From assembly GCA_964527925.1 (NCBI GenBank), contig CAZGQO010000001.1, positions 503,735-567,734 on the forward strand: a stretch of 64,000 bases of DNA. The letters run 5' to 3'. A program made the position numbers and the translations under genes. The first letter of the stretch is position 1, and each line of letters opens with the position of its first letter. The notes beneath the pieces were generated by a model. The model saw only the letters and a list, made by a program, of their open reading frames with translations, was not told the origin of the DNA and made no database searches. This DNA is from Ch128b sp964527925 (lineage in GTDB: Bacteria; Bacteroidota; Ignavibacteria; Ch128b). Below, piece after piece: positions 26,863 to 36,513 of the stretch.

Positions 26863-27893
26863 AGAATCTCGTTAATTAATTCATCCTCATTTTGAATTTC
26901 AGCTGTGATTTTCGTTGAATAGAGGAAAACCCCAGCTCTCTTAAACTCATCTTTGAATTTTGTAAGCCGAACAAAGTCCTTTTCGGTCGTGATTAGGTTT
27001 TTACACCCAAATTTTTCTGCAAATTTAAGCAATAATTTTAAATCTTCTAAATTATAGTAATGATGATCCGGGAAAGATTTGAAGAATTTGAATGGAATAT
27101 TATTGTTTTCAAAAAGATTTCTAAATGAATCAGGTTGAGCGATTCCGCAAAAAATTCCATTATTCTCTGTTTGCATTTCATCAATTGGAATCGTTTGGTT
27201 ATCAAAATTCTTGAATGCATCAAGTTTATATCTGGCGATAAACTTTTTTCTATCATTGATATTTGCAAAATCAAAGTCTTCAAACTTTTTATTTACAATC
27301 AAGCAATCGTAATTATGAATATTCTTTCTACTCTCTCTCAAATTGCCAGCGGGCAGCAAAAGTTTTTCAAGAATTTGTTTTGAAAAATAATTCTTATCAA
27401 TCAAACAAATTGAATAATCTTTTTTCACCGACAGGTTTTGCAGTCCATCATCCATTAAAATAAAATCATATTTATTTTCTTCATTTAATTTTTTCAGTGC
27501 CTTTATTCTATCTTCAGAAACAAAAACCTTAGCTTGAGTTAGATTCATTTTAATCAAAACAGGTTCATCGCCAAAAAACTCAGCATCGTTTGATGTGACT
27601 TCATGAAAACCACTGGATTTTCTTTTATATCCTCTGCTCAAAATTGCAACTTGATTTCCTCTCTGGATCAAACTTTCAGCAATTTTTAAGATTAGCTGTG
27701 ATTTACCTGTCCCGCCAACTCTGATATTTCCAACGCAAACTATAGGAATTTTGGAATTGAAAATTTCTATTCGAAAAATTTTCCTTAAGGCGTTTGTGTT
27801 GTAGACAATACTTTTGATGGTTAATCCTAACCAGTAAAATCCTGAAAGAGGTAATAACAATAATCTTAAATAATGAGTAAGATTCATTTTCAA
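26844..27893 (-). CDS. lpxK: Tetraacyldisaccharide 4'-kinase
   Basis: The 349-residue protein has one N-terminal membrane helix (LLLLPLSGFYWLGLTIKSI) and the LpxK P-loop VGNIRVGGTGKSQLILKI (near 56), followed by ILSRGYKRKS, FGDEPVLI and LMDDGLQN. It phosphorylates the 4' position of the lipid A disaccharide to give lipid IVA, at the cytoplasmic face of the membrane. It overlaps the DUF374 gene by four bases and the amidotransferase gene by 19, forming a tight lpxB-DUF374-lpxK unit. Confidence 0.94.
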   Translation of the reverse strand: MKMNLTHYLRLLLLPLSGFYWLGLTIKSIVYNTNALRKIFRIEIFNSKIPIVCVGNIRVGGTGKSQLILKIAESLIQRGNQVAILSRGYKRKSSGFHEVTSNDAEFFGDEPVLIKMNLTQAKVFVSEDRIKALKKLNEENKYDFILMDDGLQNLSVKKDYSICLIDKNYFSKQILEKLLLPAGNLRESRKNIHNYDCLIVNKKFEDFDFANINDRKKFIARYKLDAFKNFDNQTIPIDEMQTENNGIFCGIAQPDSFRNLFENNNIPFKFFKSFPDHHYYNLEDLKLLLKFAEKFGCKNLITTEKDFVRLTKFKDEFKRAGVFLYSTKITAEIQNEDELINEILCLKNN

Positions 27894-28507
27894 ATTGATT
27901 TATTTGATAAAGCTACAAGTTCCTTTTCGAGTTGAGTTCTGATTCTCTCGTATTCTTCATTGGATAAACCAGCAGGAAAAGATTTAGGATTTGACAGGAA
28001 AACATCCACTCTTGAGAAAGGCTTTGGCAATTCAAATTTATCCCAGCTGTTGAAGACGATTTTTTTATCGTAACGAACTCCACAAAGAATGATAGATTTA
28101 CCTGCACGAACCGCTGCTATTAAACCGCCTATTTTCATTTTTTGTGATGGACCACGAGGACCATCCGGGGTAATTGCAAGATTGTATCCAGATTTAAGAG
28201 CTTCAACCATCTGATTCATCACTTCTTTTGAATCACGAGAACTCGAACCACGAATCAATCGATAACCCCATGATTGCAATAATCTTGAAAGTATCTCGCC
28301 ATCTTTGCTCTGACTTACAACGCCGTAAAAATTATTTTTTCTTCCAAGCCACCAACCAGCCAGCATTTTCCCGTGCCAGAACATTAAAACATAATTTTCT
28401 TTTTGCAGAACCGTTTCGTTATGAACGAAAATTTTTAATGTTTTGAAAATTAGATTTATAAGAGGTGGTAAAATTTTAATTCCCAATGATTGTATAAATT
28501 TCTTCAT
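27890..28507 (-). CDS. DUF374 lysophospholipid acyltransferase family protein (LpxJ-like)
   Basis: The 205-residue protein has the DUF374 pattern: FWHGKMLAGWW near 44, SQSKDGEILSRLLQSWGYR near 66-84, RGSSSRD, and TPDGPRGPSQKMKIGGLIAA near 117-136. Family member LpxJ of epsilon-proteobacteria is a late lipid A acyltransferase. Here it lies between lpxB and lpxK (one-base gap on one side, four-base overlap on the other), which fits acylation of a lipid A precursor. No LpxL/LpxM homologue is seen in this window. The reaction is inferred from family and position. Confidence 0.85.
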   Translation of the reverse strand: MKKFIQSLGIKILPPLINLIFKTLKIFVHNETVLQKENYVLMFWHGKMLAGWWLGRKNNFYGVVSQSKDGEILSRLLQSWGYRLIRGSSSRDSKEVMNQMVEALKSGYNLAITPDGPRGPSQKMKIGGLIAAVRAGKSIILCGVRYDKKIVFNSWDKFELPKPFSRVDVFLSNPKSFPAGLSNEEYERIRTQLEKELVALSNKSI

Positions 28508-28508
28508 A

Positions 28509-29642
28509 TCAGATTTCTGAAAGAATTATCTCGGCTGCTTTAATTGATGAACCACTTTTTCCTAACAAAGACTTTATTCTGGATAACTCAGTTTTCAATT
28601 GATTTCTATAATTTTCATTTAGCAGAATTTTTTCTACTTCAGAAGCTATTTTTTCAGGAGTACAAATGTTTTGAATTAATTCAGTAACTACTTTTTTATC
28701 TGCCACAATATTTGCCAGAGAGATCTTATCAATTTGAATCAAACTTTTTCCAATCAAATAACTCAAAAAAGAAGTCCTGTAAACCACAACAAATGGTAAT
28801 CCGAATAATGCCGCTTCAAGAGTAGATGTACCTGATTTTATAATGCCAGCATCTGCATATTTCATCAGTTCATAATTTTTATTGAAAACTAATTTTGCTT
28901 CATTTCCACAAAACTTCTCATAAACATTTTTGTTTATTGAATCAACACCAGCAACCAGAACTTCAAGATCAAATTTTTGTCTTAATAGTTTGATTGATTC
29001 AATTGTAATGGGAAGAATTTTATAAATTTCCTGTCTTCTGCTGCCTGGAAAAATTGTAATAATCTTTTTGTTTGGGTCAATCTTAAATTGTTCAAAAAAG
29101 TCATTTCTTGGCTCAAACTTGTATTGTTCAATCACATCAATTAATGGATGACCGACAAATGCAACATTAATTCCTGCTTCTCTATACATTTTTTCTTCAA
29201 ATGGGAATACAACAATCATCTTGTGAATAAGTTCTTTAATTAATTTTAAACGATTTTTTCCCCATGCCCACAGCTGTGGAGAAATGTAGTAGAAAATTTT
29301 TTTATGTAGTTTCTTCAGATCTTTTGCCAGACTTAAATTAAATCCAGGATAGTCAATCAGAATAACAGCATCAACATCAAACTCTTTAACTTTAGTCAGT
29401 AAATCTTTTTTAACTTTTGTAAGGAATGGAATATGTCTTATAACTTCAACGAATCCCATGAACGCCATTGAATCAATATGATATAACAATTCAACTCCAG
29501 CTGATTTCATATTATTCCCGCCAATTCCAAAAAAATGAATATCGGGATTAAGACTTTTGATAGACCTGACTAAATTTCCTCCGTGCAAATCACCTGAAGC
29601 TTCACCAGCAACAATTAGAATTTTCCTCATTTTAATGTTCAT
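28509..29642 (-). CDS. lpxB: Lipid-A-disaccharide synthase
   Basis: The 377-residue protein shows LpxB signatures: ILIVAGEASGDLHGGNLV near 8, FFGIGGNNMKSAGVELL, DYPGFNLSLAKDLKK, YYISPQLWAWGKNR, and KSGTSTLEAALFGLPFVVVY near the C-terminus. It joins UDP-diacylglucosamine and lipid X. An alternative ATG four codons in (29630) is also possible; no clear ribosome site decides. It is the first of three adjacent lipid A genes. Confidence 0.95.
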   Translation of the reverse strand: MNIKMRKILIVAGEASGDLHGGNLVRSIKSLNPDIHFFGIGGNNMKSAGVELLYHIDSMAFMGFVEVIRHIPFLTKVKKDLLTKVKEFDVDAVILIDYPGFNLSLAKDLKKLHKKIFYYISPQLWAWGKNRLKLIKELIHKMIVVFPFEEKMYREAGINVAFVGHPLIDVIEQYKFEPRNDFFEQFKIDPNKKIITIFPGSRRQEIYKILPITIESIKLLRQKFDLEVLVAGVDSINKNVYEKFCGNEAKLVFNKNYELMKYADAGIIKSGTSTLEAALFGLPFVVVYRTSFLSYLIGKSLIQIDKISLANIVADKKVVTELIQNICTPEKIASEVEKILLNENYRNQLKTELSRIKSLLGKSGSSIKAAEIILSEI

Positions 29643-29739
29643 TAAGAGTGGATATTGGTCAAAAACATTTTTCTAAACTTTATAAATTTTTAATTAACTA
29701 TTTAAAAACAAACAACCAAAAAATTCGTTCTTCTATCTC

Positions 29740-30324
29740 TTAAATTCTTCTAATAATCCAGATTAACAAAAGTATAACTATTACACTCAGAGATGCCTGG
29801 ATTGAACGAGTTTCAGATTTTAATCCCTTCTTCCATTCAAATTCTGGTTGTTCAATCGAAGAGTTTTTGTACTTTTTGAACTTCGGTAAGAAACGATTTA
29901 CCTTATTGCAATAATCTTTGTATTGATCACTAAATTTTTCAGCGAGAAACTTTTCTTCTTCTTTCACTATGTGATAGTATTGAAACAAAAAATAAGCAAG
30001 TGCAAGTATCTGCAAATAAGGAAAAATTGCGTAAGAAATTATACCGTGTCCAAAATAAATTATCACATTACCGATGTAAAGTGGATTTCTAATATAAGCG
30101 TAAGGTCCACTCACAATCAGAAAAGTTCCGCCAACGCCTCCAGTAGTTCTTGTTTCTGAACCTGCCCATGAGTTCGCCCATATGCGAATGAACTCTCCAA
30201 TTACCACAAATACAATACCCAACAAAATTGAGTAGATATTGGGATTGGAATATAAAATCATTATCAAAAGAAAAGGAAGCGGTGTGTAGCTTCTGTATTT
30301 AAAAAAGAATTTTCCAAGATTCAT
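29740..30324 (-). CDS. Isoprenylcysteine carboxyl methyltransferase-like membrane protein
   Basis: The 194-residue membrane protein has four or five helices and the ICMT/PEMT-type motif SGPYAYIRNPLYIGNVIIYFG (near 92-112), followed by a helix and the EEEKFLAEKFSDQYKDYCNKVNRFLP stretch, in which conserved Glu and Arg/Tyr bind SAM in the family. A C-terminal helix is extra. Bacterial members methylate lipids or unknown small substrates. Its start touches the stop of the HAD phosphatase gene, so the two may act on one substrate. The fold is convincing and the substrate unknown. Confidence 0.78.
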   Translation of the reverse strand: MNLGKFFFKYRSYTPLPFLLIMILYSNPNIYSILLGIVFVVIGEFIRIWANSWAGSETRTTGGVGGTFLIVSGPYAYIRNPLYIGNVIIYFGHGIISYAIFPYLQILALAYFLFQYYHIVKEEEKFLAEKFSDQYKDYCNKVNRFLPKFKKYKNSSIEQPEFEWKKGLKSETRSIQASLSVIVILLLIWIIRRI

Positions 30325-31047
30325 TTATGGCTCCAATAAATATAGTTCTCGTCTTTTTAAGATTGTAGTGTTGCGTTTTTTTACTCTTTTTTTGCTTAAA
30401 AGTTTTTCAAGTGCTTTAATTATTGAATGAAAATTATCGAATGGAAAATATGATATTCTGTTTTTCTCACAATGTTGAAGTAAATGCTTCTTTGCGAAAA
30501 TGTAATCGACATATTCAATAGGGCAACGATCTGAGTGTCCATCGCCAATGTAAATTGTTATATCATCATCACTTGAGCTATTGATAATGAGGTTTCTTTT
30601 GCAATTGGCACATTTCAAACAAACGGAATCCTGATAAGGAAAAATCATCTCAGCAGTTCCATCATCTTTTATAATGATTGAGTTCGAATAGAATCTTAAG
30701 TTCAAGTTATATTTTTCCAAGATTCTTTTGATATACAAGTCGAGTCCATCACTTAAAATTATGAGTTCAATATTTTTCTCTTCACAAAATTTGACAAAAT
30801 CTATGAAAGTTTCATCAATTAACTGCATATCTATAAACTCATAAGCTTTTTGAAGAGTAAGGTCTTTGATTGTTTTGCATTCTGTACTCAAACATTCAAT
30901 TGAGCTGATTAAACCTTCTCGCCATTGTTCGACAACTTTATCACAAATTGTTTTATCTCCAAATTCACGATAAAACAAGTTGCCTATATCCTCAACAGAG
31001 ATTGTTCCATCGAAATCACAAAAAATTTTTATTTCCGGCTTTTTCAT
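30325..31047 (-). CDS. HAD-IB family phosphatase (MtnX / phosphoserine phosphatase-like)
   Basis: The 240-residue protein begins KIFCDFDGTISVEDIGNLFY, with the HAD nucleophile Asp and general acid Asp of motif I, followed by ILSDGLD (motif II), a CxxC pair (CLKCANCKRN near 145), and YIGDGHSDRCP (motif IV). This is the MtnX-like group of HAD-IB phosphatases. It overlaps the T9SS cargo gene upstream by four bases and abuts the methyltransferase-like gene downstream. The substrate is not evident; methionine salvage is not supported by neighbours. Confidence 0.82.
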   Translation of the reverse strand: MKKPEIKIFCDFDGTISVEDIGNLFYREFGDKTICDKVVEQWREGLISSIECLSTECKTIKDLTLQKAYEFIDMQLIDETFIDFVKFCEEKNIELIILSDGLDLYIKRILEKYNLNLRFYSNSIIIKDDGTAEMIFPYQDSVCLKCANCKRNLIINSSSDDDITIYIGDGHSDRCPIEYVDYIFAKKHLLQHCEKNRISYFPFDNFHSIIKALEKLLSKKRVKKRNTTILKRRELYLLEP

Positions 31048-32936
31048 TTTGCATAAATCATTTTTTTGACATCATAAAAACCACCAGCAGAAAATTTATA
31101 AAAGTAAATTCCACCGGTCATTTGCAGTAATGGTTCAAATTCATACTCATGAGTTCCAGGTTCAAAAATTCCTTCCAGCAGAGTTGCTATTTCTTCGAGC
31201 CTTGAATTGTAGAGTTTTAAAATAACTTTTGTTTTAATCGGTATCTGAAAAGTAATGACGGTTTTAGATTCGAATGGATTAGGAGAATTCTGAAAGAGAT
31301 AGAATCCATCTTGAATCCCTGATGGATTAATTTCTTTTTCATCTGTTAAATATTCATTTCCTTCAGGATCAAAGTACCGGATACGAAATTTTACATTTCC
31401 TGAACCAAGATATTTTTCATCGTAACTCATAGGATTAATTTTTAAGAAAGATTCAGAAGTGTAGCTAAAAACTGTTTTCCAATTTTGATCATCTTCTGTT
31501 CTTTCAAGGACTAATTTTGTAACTGATTTTTCATCGATTAATTTCCAGGTGATTCTAACCTGACCTTCATAATAAAATACATCAAAATTTATAACTTCAG
31601 GGTTCGTCACCACAACAATTGGAATTCTCAAAAACGAAATCTCTCTTTGCCCTTTCCTATTAAATGCAATACACTCAATTGGATTATCAAAAAATAAATC
31701 AAAAACAGTACTAAAATTATATTCCTCATCAAGCAATTTTAATCCATTCTCTTTTAAAATCTTTCCATCATACGAGATAGTTTGAACAAACATTGAGCTA
31801 TTATTTGAGCTGGAATGATCGCAACTCCAGTAAATTAAAAAGCCATTTCGTTCCGTTTTCATCTGTGGAAGTTGAACAAATTTGCAATTCGAATGAATCT
31901 TAATCGGTTTCTTGAATTTTTGTTTCTGGTTCTGAGTCAGAATTTGAAAAAATAAATCTTGTCTTCCATTTTCATTTTTACTTAGATAGATGTAAGCCAA
32001 ATTGTTTGAAATTTTCTGAACACTTAGTAAAACTTCATCCAAATCTTTTTTAGATATTTCTCTTCCATATTGTTCTATTTTTTTTGCTCCCCTGAGACCA
32101 ATTTTTTGGAAATAAATTTTGTTTTGTTGTTTTTGACTTACGTAAAATATCAGCAATTCATTTTTCTGATCAAGAAGAGGGAAATGATTCATACAAGTTG
32201 CATCTGGCCTGGAAATGAAAATCCCGTATTCAATAAAATTTTTCTTTCCTGAAATATCAATCCTTTGAACATATAATTTATCCACACTTGGAGCTTTCTC
32301 TAACCAGCTTATGTAACAGCCTCCAAGATTATCTGGTATAACTTCAGGATTGAATTCTCTTTCATCAAGAATGGTGACTGGAAATCCATTTATTTTCCAG
32401 AACGGCTTTCCGAATAAATCAATTTTTTGAACATAAATATCTCCATTCAAATCATTTCTGAAATCTTCCCATACTAAAAAAATATTATTCAATGTATCTG
32501 AATTTATTGATATGTTTTTCTGAAAATTTTTTTCGAGACAAATTGGAACAGCACTGCTATCCCAGAGAATTCCTTTATCGTCAATCAATTGAGCATAAAT
32601 ATTTCCGGCTGGATCATCTCTAAAATCAATCCAGGCAAGAAAAATTAATCGATTAGAAATATGGATGTATCTTAAATCTTCCTGAAAAGTCGAAACTTTC
32701 GGTGAAAGATAAAATTCATTAACAACACTTTTATCTTTTACAGAAAAAACTATGCATTTGATTCTTTTATCAAAAAAATTTGAATCCTGATAGAAAATGA
32801 AAAAATTATTATCAAGTTTTATTGCGCCAAGGAAATTTGTTTTATCCCTCGATTGATGAATTAAAATTTCTTCCTGAGAAATAGCTGGTTTGATAAATAA
32901 AAGGATGAGAAAAATTATGTAGAACTTCTCAAGCAA
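31044..32936 (-). CDS. T9SS type A sorting-domain protein
   Basis: A TTG at 32936 is chosen as start because AGGAGG lies six bases upstream and it gives a clean signal peptide (LEKFYIIFLILLFIKPAISQ); the longer frame to 32969 would be unusually basic. The mature part holds beta-propeller-like repeats (for example FLVWEDFRNDLNGDIYVQKID and similar) up to about 470, a fibronectin-like segment, and a C-terminal sorting domain (NSPNPFESKTVITFQIP, GGIYFYKFSAG). It should be exported through SprA. The ribosome site and start codon lie within the last codons of smc, with an eight-base overlap. Confidence 0.82.
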   Translation of the reverse strand: MLEKFYIIFLILLFIKPAISQEEILIHQSRDKTNFLGAIKLDNNFFIFYQDSNFFDKRIKCIVFSVKDKSVVNEFYLSPKVSTFQEDLRYIHISNRLIFLAWIDFRDDPAGNIYAQLIDDKGILWDSSAVPICLEKNFQKNISINSDTLNNIFLVWEDFRNDLNGDIYVQKIDLFGKPFWKINGFPVTILDEREFNPEVIPDNLGGCYISWLEKAPSVDKLYVQRIDISGKKNFIEYGIFISRPDATCMNHFPLLDQKNELLIFYVSQKQQNKIYFQKIGLRGAKKIEQYGREISKKDLDEVLLSVQKISNNLAYIYLSKNENGRQDLFFQILTQNQKQKFKKPIKIHSNCKFVQLPQMKTERNGFLIYWSCDHSSSNNSSMFVQTISYDGKILKENGLKLLDEEYNFSTVFDLFFDNPIECIAFNRKGQREISFLRIPIVVVTNPEVINFDVFYYEGQVRITWKLIDEKSVTKLVLERTEDDQNWKTVFSYTSESFLKINPMSYDEKYLGSGNVKFRIRYFDPEGNEYLTDEKEINPSGIQDGFYLFQNSPNPFESKTVITFQIPIKTKVILKLYNSRLEEIATLLEGIFEPGTHEYEFEPLLQMTGGIYFYKFSAGGFYDVKKMIYAK

Positions 32937-35900
32937 CCGTCTCCTCCTCAGTAAAACGAACTGCCACAATCTTCGAAACTCCTTCTTCTTCCATTGTTAC
33001 ACCGTAAAGCGTCTGAGCTGCTTCCATAGTCAACTTGTTATGTGTAACAATGATAAACTGAGTATTATCAGAAAATCGATTGATCAATCTTATGAATCTT
33101 TTAATGTTGGCATCATCGAGTGGAGCGTCTACTTCATCGAGGATACAGAAAGGACTTGGTTTGACAAGATAGATTGCGAAAAGAAGAGCTGTAGCAGTTA
33201 ATGTTTTCTCTCCCTGAGAAAGTAAATCAATTGAAGTGGGTTTCTTTCCTTTCGGCTTTGCAATTATTTCAATTCTTGCTTCGAGGGGCTCTACACCTTC
33301 CTCAAGTCTCAGGTCGGCTTCATCGCCTGGATCGAACAAAGTCCTAAATGTTTCAATAAAGTTTAGTCTTATTTTTTCAAATGTATCCAGAAATTGTTTC
33401 TGAGCTGTTTCGTTAATTTCTTCAATGACTTTGATCAACTCTTTTTCTGATTCAATCAAATCGTTTCTTTGTTCTGTTAAAAATTCCAATCGTTTCTTTT
33501 CTTCTTCATATTCTTGAAATGCAAGAGAGTTTACAGGACCAAGTGAACGAATTTTGTTTTTGATACTAATCAATTTTTCTTCCGCTTCTGCTAAGTTAAG
33601 AGTATCAGCGTCATCAAAATCCTTGATTTCAATCCTGAGTTGATACTCTTCAAAAATTCTATCTATTAGATTTTGTTTTCTCAGTTTGCCTTCACTTATA
33701 GCCATATTATTGGAATGAATCGATTCATTTATTGCATCAAGTTCTGATCTTTTCGTATGCAATATTTTATCAGTGGCAGAGATTTTTTCACGGATTGAGT
33801 TTAAGTCACCAAGAATTATGGAGTGTTCTTCGCTCAAAATTTTCTTTTTGTCCTCAAGTGATTTTTCCTGTAATTCAAATTCACCAATAATCTTCTGCAG
33901 CTCTGAGTTCTCCTGTTTAATTGAATGAATTTCTTCGTTGTATCTCTGGATAGAATTACTTAATTCTTCAATCTCTCTTTTGTTTCTTTCAATTTGATTT
34001 AAATGATTTTGAATTTCACTTTCAAATTTTGTCAGTTCAATTTTAATTTCATTTATTCTCGAAGTGTTTGCATCAAATTGATTTTCGATTTCTTTCAGCT
34101 GGTTAATCTCCTGATTTAACTCATTTCTTTTCCCATCAAGAGCAGATTGTTTTGAAGCTAATACCTGTTGAGCTGATTCCAGATTAATTTGAAGTTCATC
34201 AATAATCTTCTTGATGTTGCTTGCTTCTAAATTCAGTTTTTCAATTTCTTCGATTGCTTTGTTACGCTCAAATTGAATTTGCGAAAGTTGTTTCTCAATC
34301 GCTGATTCATCGTTTCGCAAAAGATTTAGATGTTCCTGATAAGCCTTAATGTTTATCGAATTTAATTCAGAATTATAATCGGCGAGTTGATTGCTAATTT
34401 GCTCGAGTTTGTAAGATTCTTTGATGTAAATATCATTTAATTCAGAAAGAATTTTTTTCCTTCCGAAAGCTGTTTCTGTTGCACTTCTATCACTGCTGAC
34501 TTCAACAAAACCACTTGATCTGTAAACATCACCATCGAGAGTTACAAAATCAAAGTAATTGTATTTTTCACATAATCTCTGGGCAGTTTCAATTGTATCA
34601 ACCAGACAAACATTGCCTAAAACTTTTTTGAAAAAATCTTCCCAAGTTTTGGAATATTCAATTAAGTCAATCAACCATCCAACAAATCCTTTTTCTTTCA
34701 AAATTTTTTTACGAAGTCTCTTACGCGAAAACGAATCAAGTTTTAACCAGAGACTTTCTCGTTCTTTCGATGGAAAATAAAAACTTGCCTGCCCAAGCTG
34801 ATTGGATTTCAGGTACTTTATTCCGCTGTCCAGATCATCTTTAATTTGAAGTAAAATAAAACTCAAATAATTTTTCAAAGCACTGTCTACAGCAATTCGA
34901 TACTTTTCATCTGCTGAACCTGCATCGGCAACAAGAACTCTTTCACCTTTGTTCCATGTAGAATTTAAAATCAGTTCCTTGGTACCTTTCGATATGCCTT
35001 CAAGATTATCAATTAAGTTCTGGATGAAATCAATTTTGTTTTTAATTGCATTAATTGCAGCACGAGTTTCAAGTTCTTCCAATTTGAGTTTTGAAATTTT
35101 CTGCTCAAGATCAGCTTTGCGGTCTTGAGCTTTTAATAAATCAGCTTCTACTTCCTTATATCTACTTCGAGCTTTGTAATGTTGTTGAGTTAGATCGTCA
35201 AGATATTTTGTGAGTTTTTCGATAAGTATTTCTGCTTTGGTAATTTTTTCGTTAATTGATTTAATACTCTCGGTGTTGTTCTGAACACGAAGTTTTAATT
35301 TTTCGTAATAATTCAAATGTTCATTTAATTCTGAGGTAACAGTTTGAAGTTCAGTCTGTTTACTTTCTATAATTGAATTTCTATCTGAAAGTAATTTTTC
35401 CAGTTCATTCTTTCTATTTTCTAATTCTACTAATTCTCTCTTTTTATCTTCAATCTGAGAGTTTAGCAAAACAATATGCTTATTCGATTTTTCAATTGAA
35501 TTATAAAGTTCCTCAATTTTCTTATGACTCTCGGCAATACTATTATTAATTCTTAGCAGATTAGCTTCGTTGTTCTTAAATCTTTCTTTGTTTCTGACTA
35601 TATTTTCTTTGAGTCGGTAAATCTCTTCTGTTGCTGTAAGAATTTCACTCCTTTTTTCTTCAACAAGCTTTTCAATTGAATCTAATTGTTGATACAAAGT
35701 CTGCTGCTGTTTATCCAGTTCCTCAATTTCAAGTTGAAGATTTTTTTTCTCCGAATTTAGTTTGATAAGATTTTTTTCAGCCTCTTTGATTCTTTTCTCT
35801 AATCGAGAAATTTCTCTTTCAGCAATGTTGATTTCAAGTGTTTTTGCTTCTTGATAAAGGCGATTGAATTGTTCGGCTTTTCTTGATTGTCTTTCAAGGG

Positions 35901-36510
35901 AATTTACTTTTTTCTGAACCTCAGCATAAATATCATTTACTCTAACCAGATCTTGTTTCACCGCTTCGAGTTTTCTTAATGCAGCTTTTCTTCGATGTTT
36001 ATATTTATTTACTCCCGCTGCTTCCTCAAATAATACTCGCCTATCATCAGCACGATTACTCAAAATATCTTCAATCATCTTGAGCTCGATAACTGAATAG
36101 GCATTCGAGCTCATTCCAGTATCCATAAAAAGATTTTGAATATCTTTTAACCGACACAAATTTTTATTAATCAGATATTCACTTTCACCAGAACGGAATA
36201 ATCTTCGAGTGATTGTTACTTCAGAATATTCAATTGGAAGAATTCCTTTATTATTCTGAATGGTAAGTGAAACTTCTGCCATCCCCAATGGTTTTCGATT
36301 TACGGTTCCGTTAAAAATTACATTCTCCATCTTATCGCTTCGGAGTGTACTTGTTCTCTGTTCGCCCAGAACCCAGCGAATTGCATCTACTACATTTGTT
36401 TTTCCACAACCATTGGGACCAACAATTGCAGTCAACCCACTATTGAATTTGATTTCAACTTTATTGGCAAATGATTTAAATCCAAATATTTCCAGTTTCG
36501 ATAAATACAT
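32929..36510 (-). CDS. smc: Chromosome segregation protein SMC
   Basis: At 1193 residues this is full length. Head: Walker A GPNGCGKTNVVDAIRWVLG near 32-50. Two long coiled coils (about 165-500 and 680-1000) flank a hinge with GVSKGTKELI-like sequence (about 500-670). C-terminal head: LLSQGEKTLTATALLFAIYL (signature) and FCILDEVDAPLDDANI (Walker B). SMC entraps and compacts DNA with ScpA/ScpB, not encoded here. The upstream GH2-like gene ends four bases before the start, and the T9SS cargo gene overlaps the end, so translation is linked along three unrelated functions. Confidence 0.96.
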   Translation of the reverse strand: MYLSKLEIFGFKSFANKVEIKFNSGLTAIVGPNGCGKTNVVDAIRWVLGEQRTSTLRSDKMENVIFNGTVNRKPLGMAEVSLTIQNNKGILPIEYSEVTITRRLFRSGESEYLINKNLCRLKDIQNLFMDTGMSSNAYSVIELKMIEDILSNRADDRRVLFEEAAGVNKYKHRRKAALRKLEAVKQDLVRVNDIYAEVQKKVNSLERQSRKAEQFNRLYQEAKTLEINIAEREISRLEKRIKEAEKNLIKLNSEKKNLQLEIEELDKQQQTLYQQLDSIEKLVEEKRSEILTATEEIYRLKENIVRNKERFKNNEANLLRINNSIAESHKKIEELYNSIEKSNKHIVLLNSQIEDKKRELVELENRKNELEKLLSDRNSIIESKQTELQTVTSELNEHLNYYEKLKLRVQNNTESIKSINEKITKAEILIEKLTKYLDDLTQQHYKARSRYKEVEADLLKAQDRKADLEQKISKLKLEELETRAAINAIKNKIDFIQNLIDNLEGISKGTKELILNSTWNKGERVLVADAGSADEKYRIAVDSALKNYLSFILLQIKDDLDSGIKYLKSNQLGQASFYFPSKERESLWLKLDSFSRKRLRKKILKEKGFVGWLIDLIEYSKTWEDFFKKVLGNVCLVDTIETAQRLCEKYNYFDFVTLDGDVYRSSGFVEVSSDRSATETAFGRKKILSELNDIYIKESYKLEQISNQLADYNSELNSINIKAYQEHLNLLRNDESAIEKQLSQIQFERNKAIEEIEKLNLEASNIKKIIDELQINLESAQQVLASKQSALDGKRNELNQEINQLKEIENQFDANTSRINEIKIELTKFESEIQNHLNQIERNKREIEELSNSIQRYNEEIHSIKQENSELQKIIGEFELQEKSLEDKKKILSEEHSIILGDLNSIREKISATDKILHTKRSELDAINESIHSNNMAISEGKLRKQNLIDRIFEEYQLRIEIKDFDDADTLNLAEAEEKLISIKNKIRSLGPVNSLAFQEYEEEKKRLEFLTEQRNDLIESEKELIKVIEEINETAQKQFLDTFEKIRLNFIETFRTLFDPGDEADLRLEEGVEPLEARIEIIAKPKGKKPTSIDLLSQGEKTLTATALLFAIYLVKPSPFCILDEVDAPLDDANIKRFIRLINRFSDNTQFIIVTHNKLTMEAAQTLYGVTMEEEGVSKIVAVRFTEEETVA

Positions 36511-36513
36511 ATC

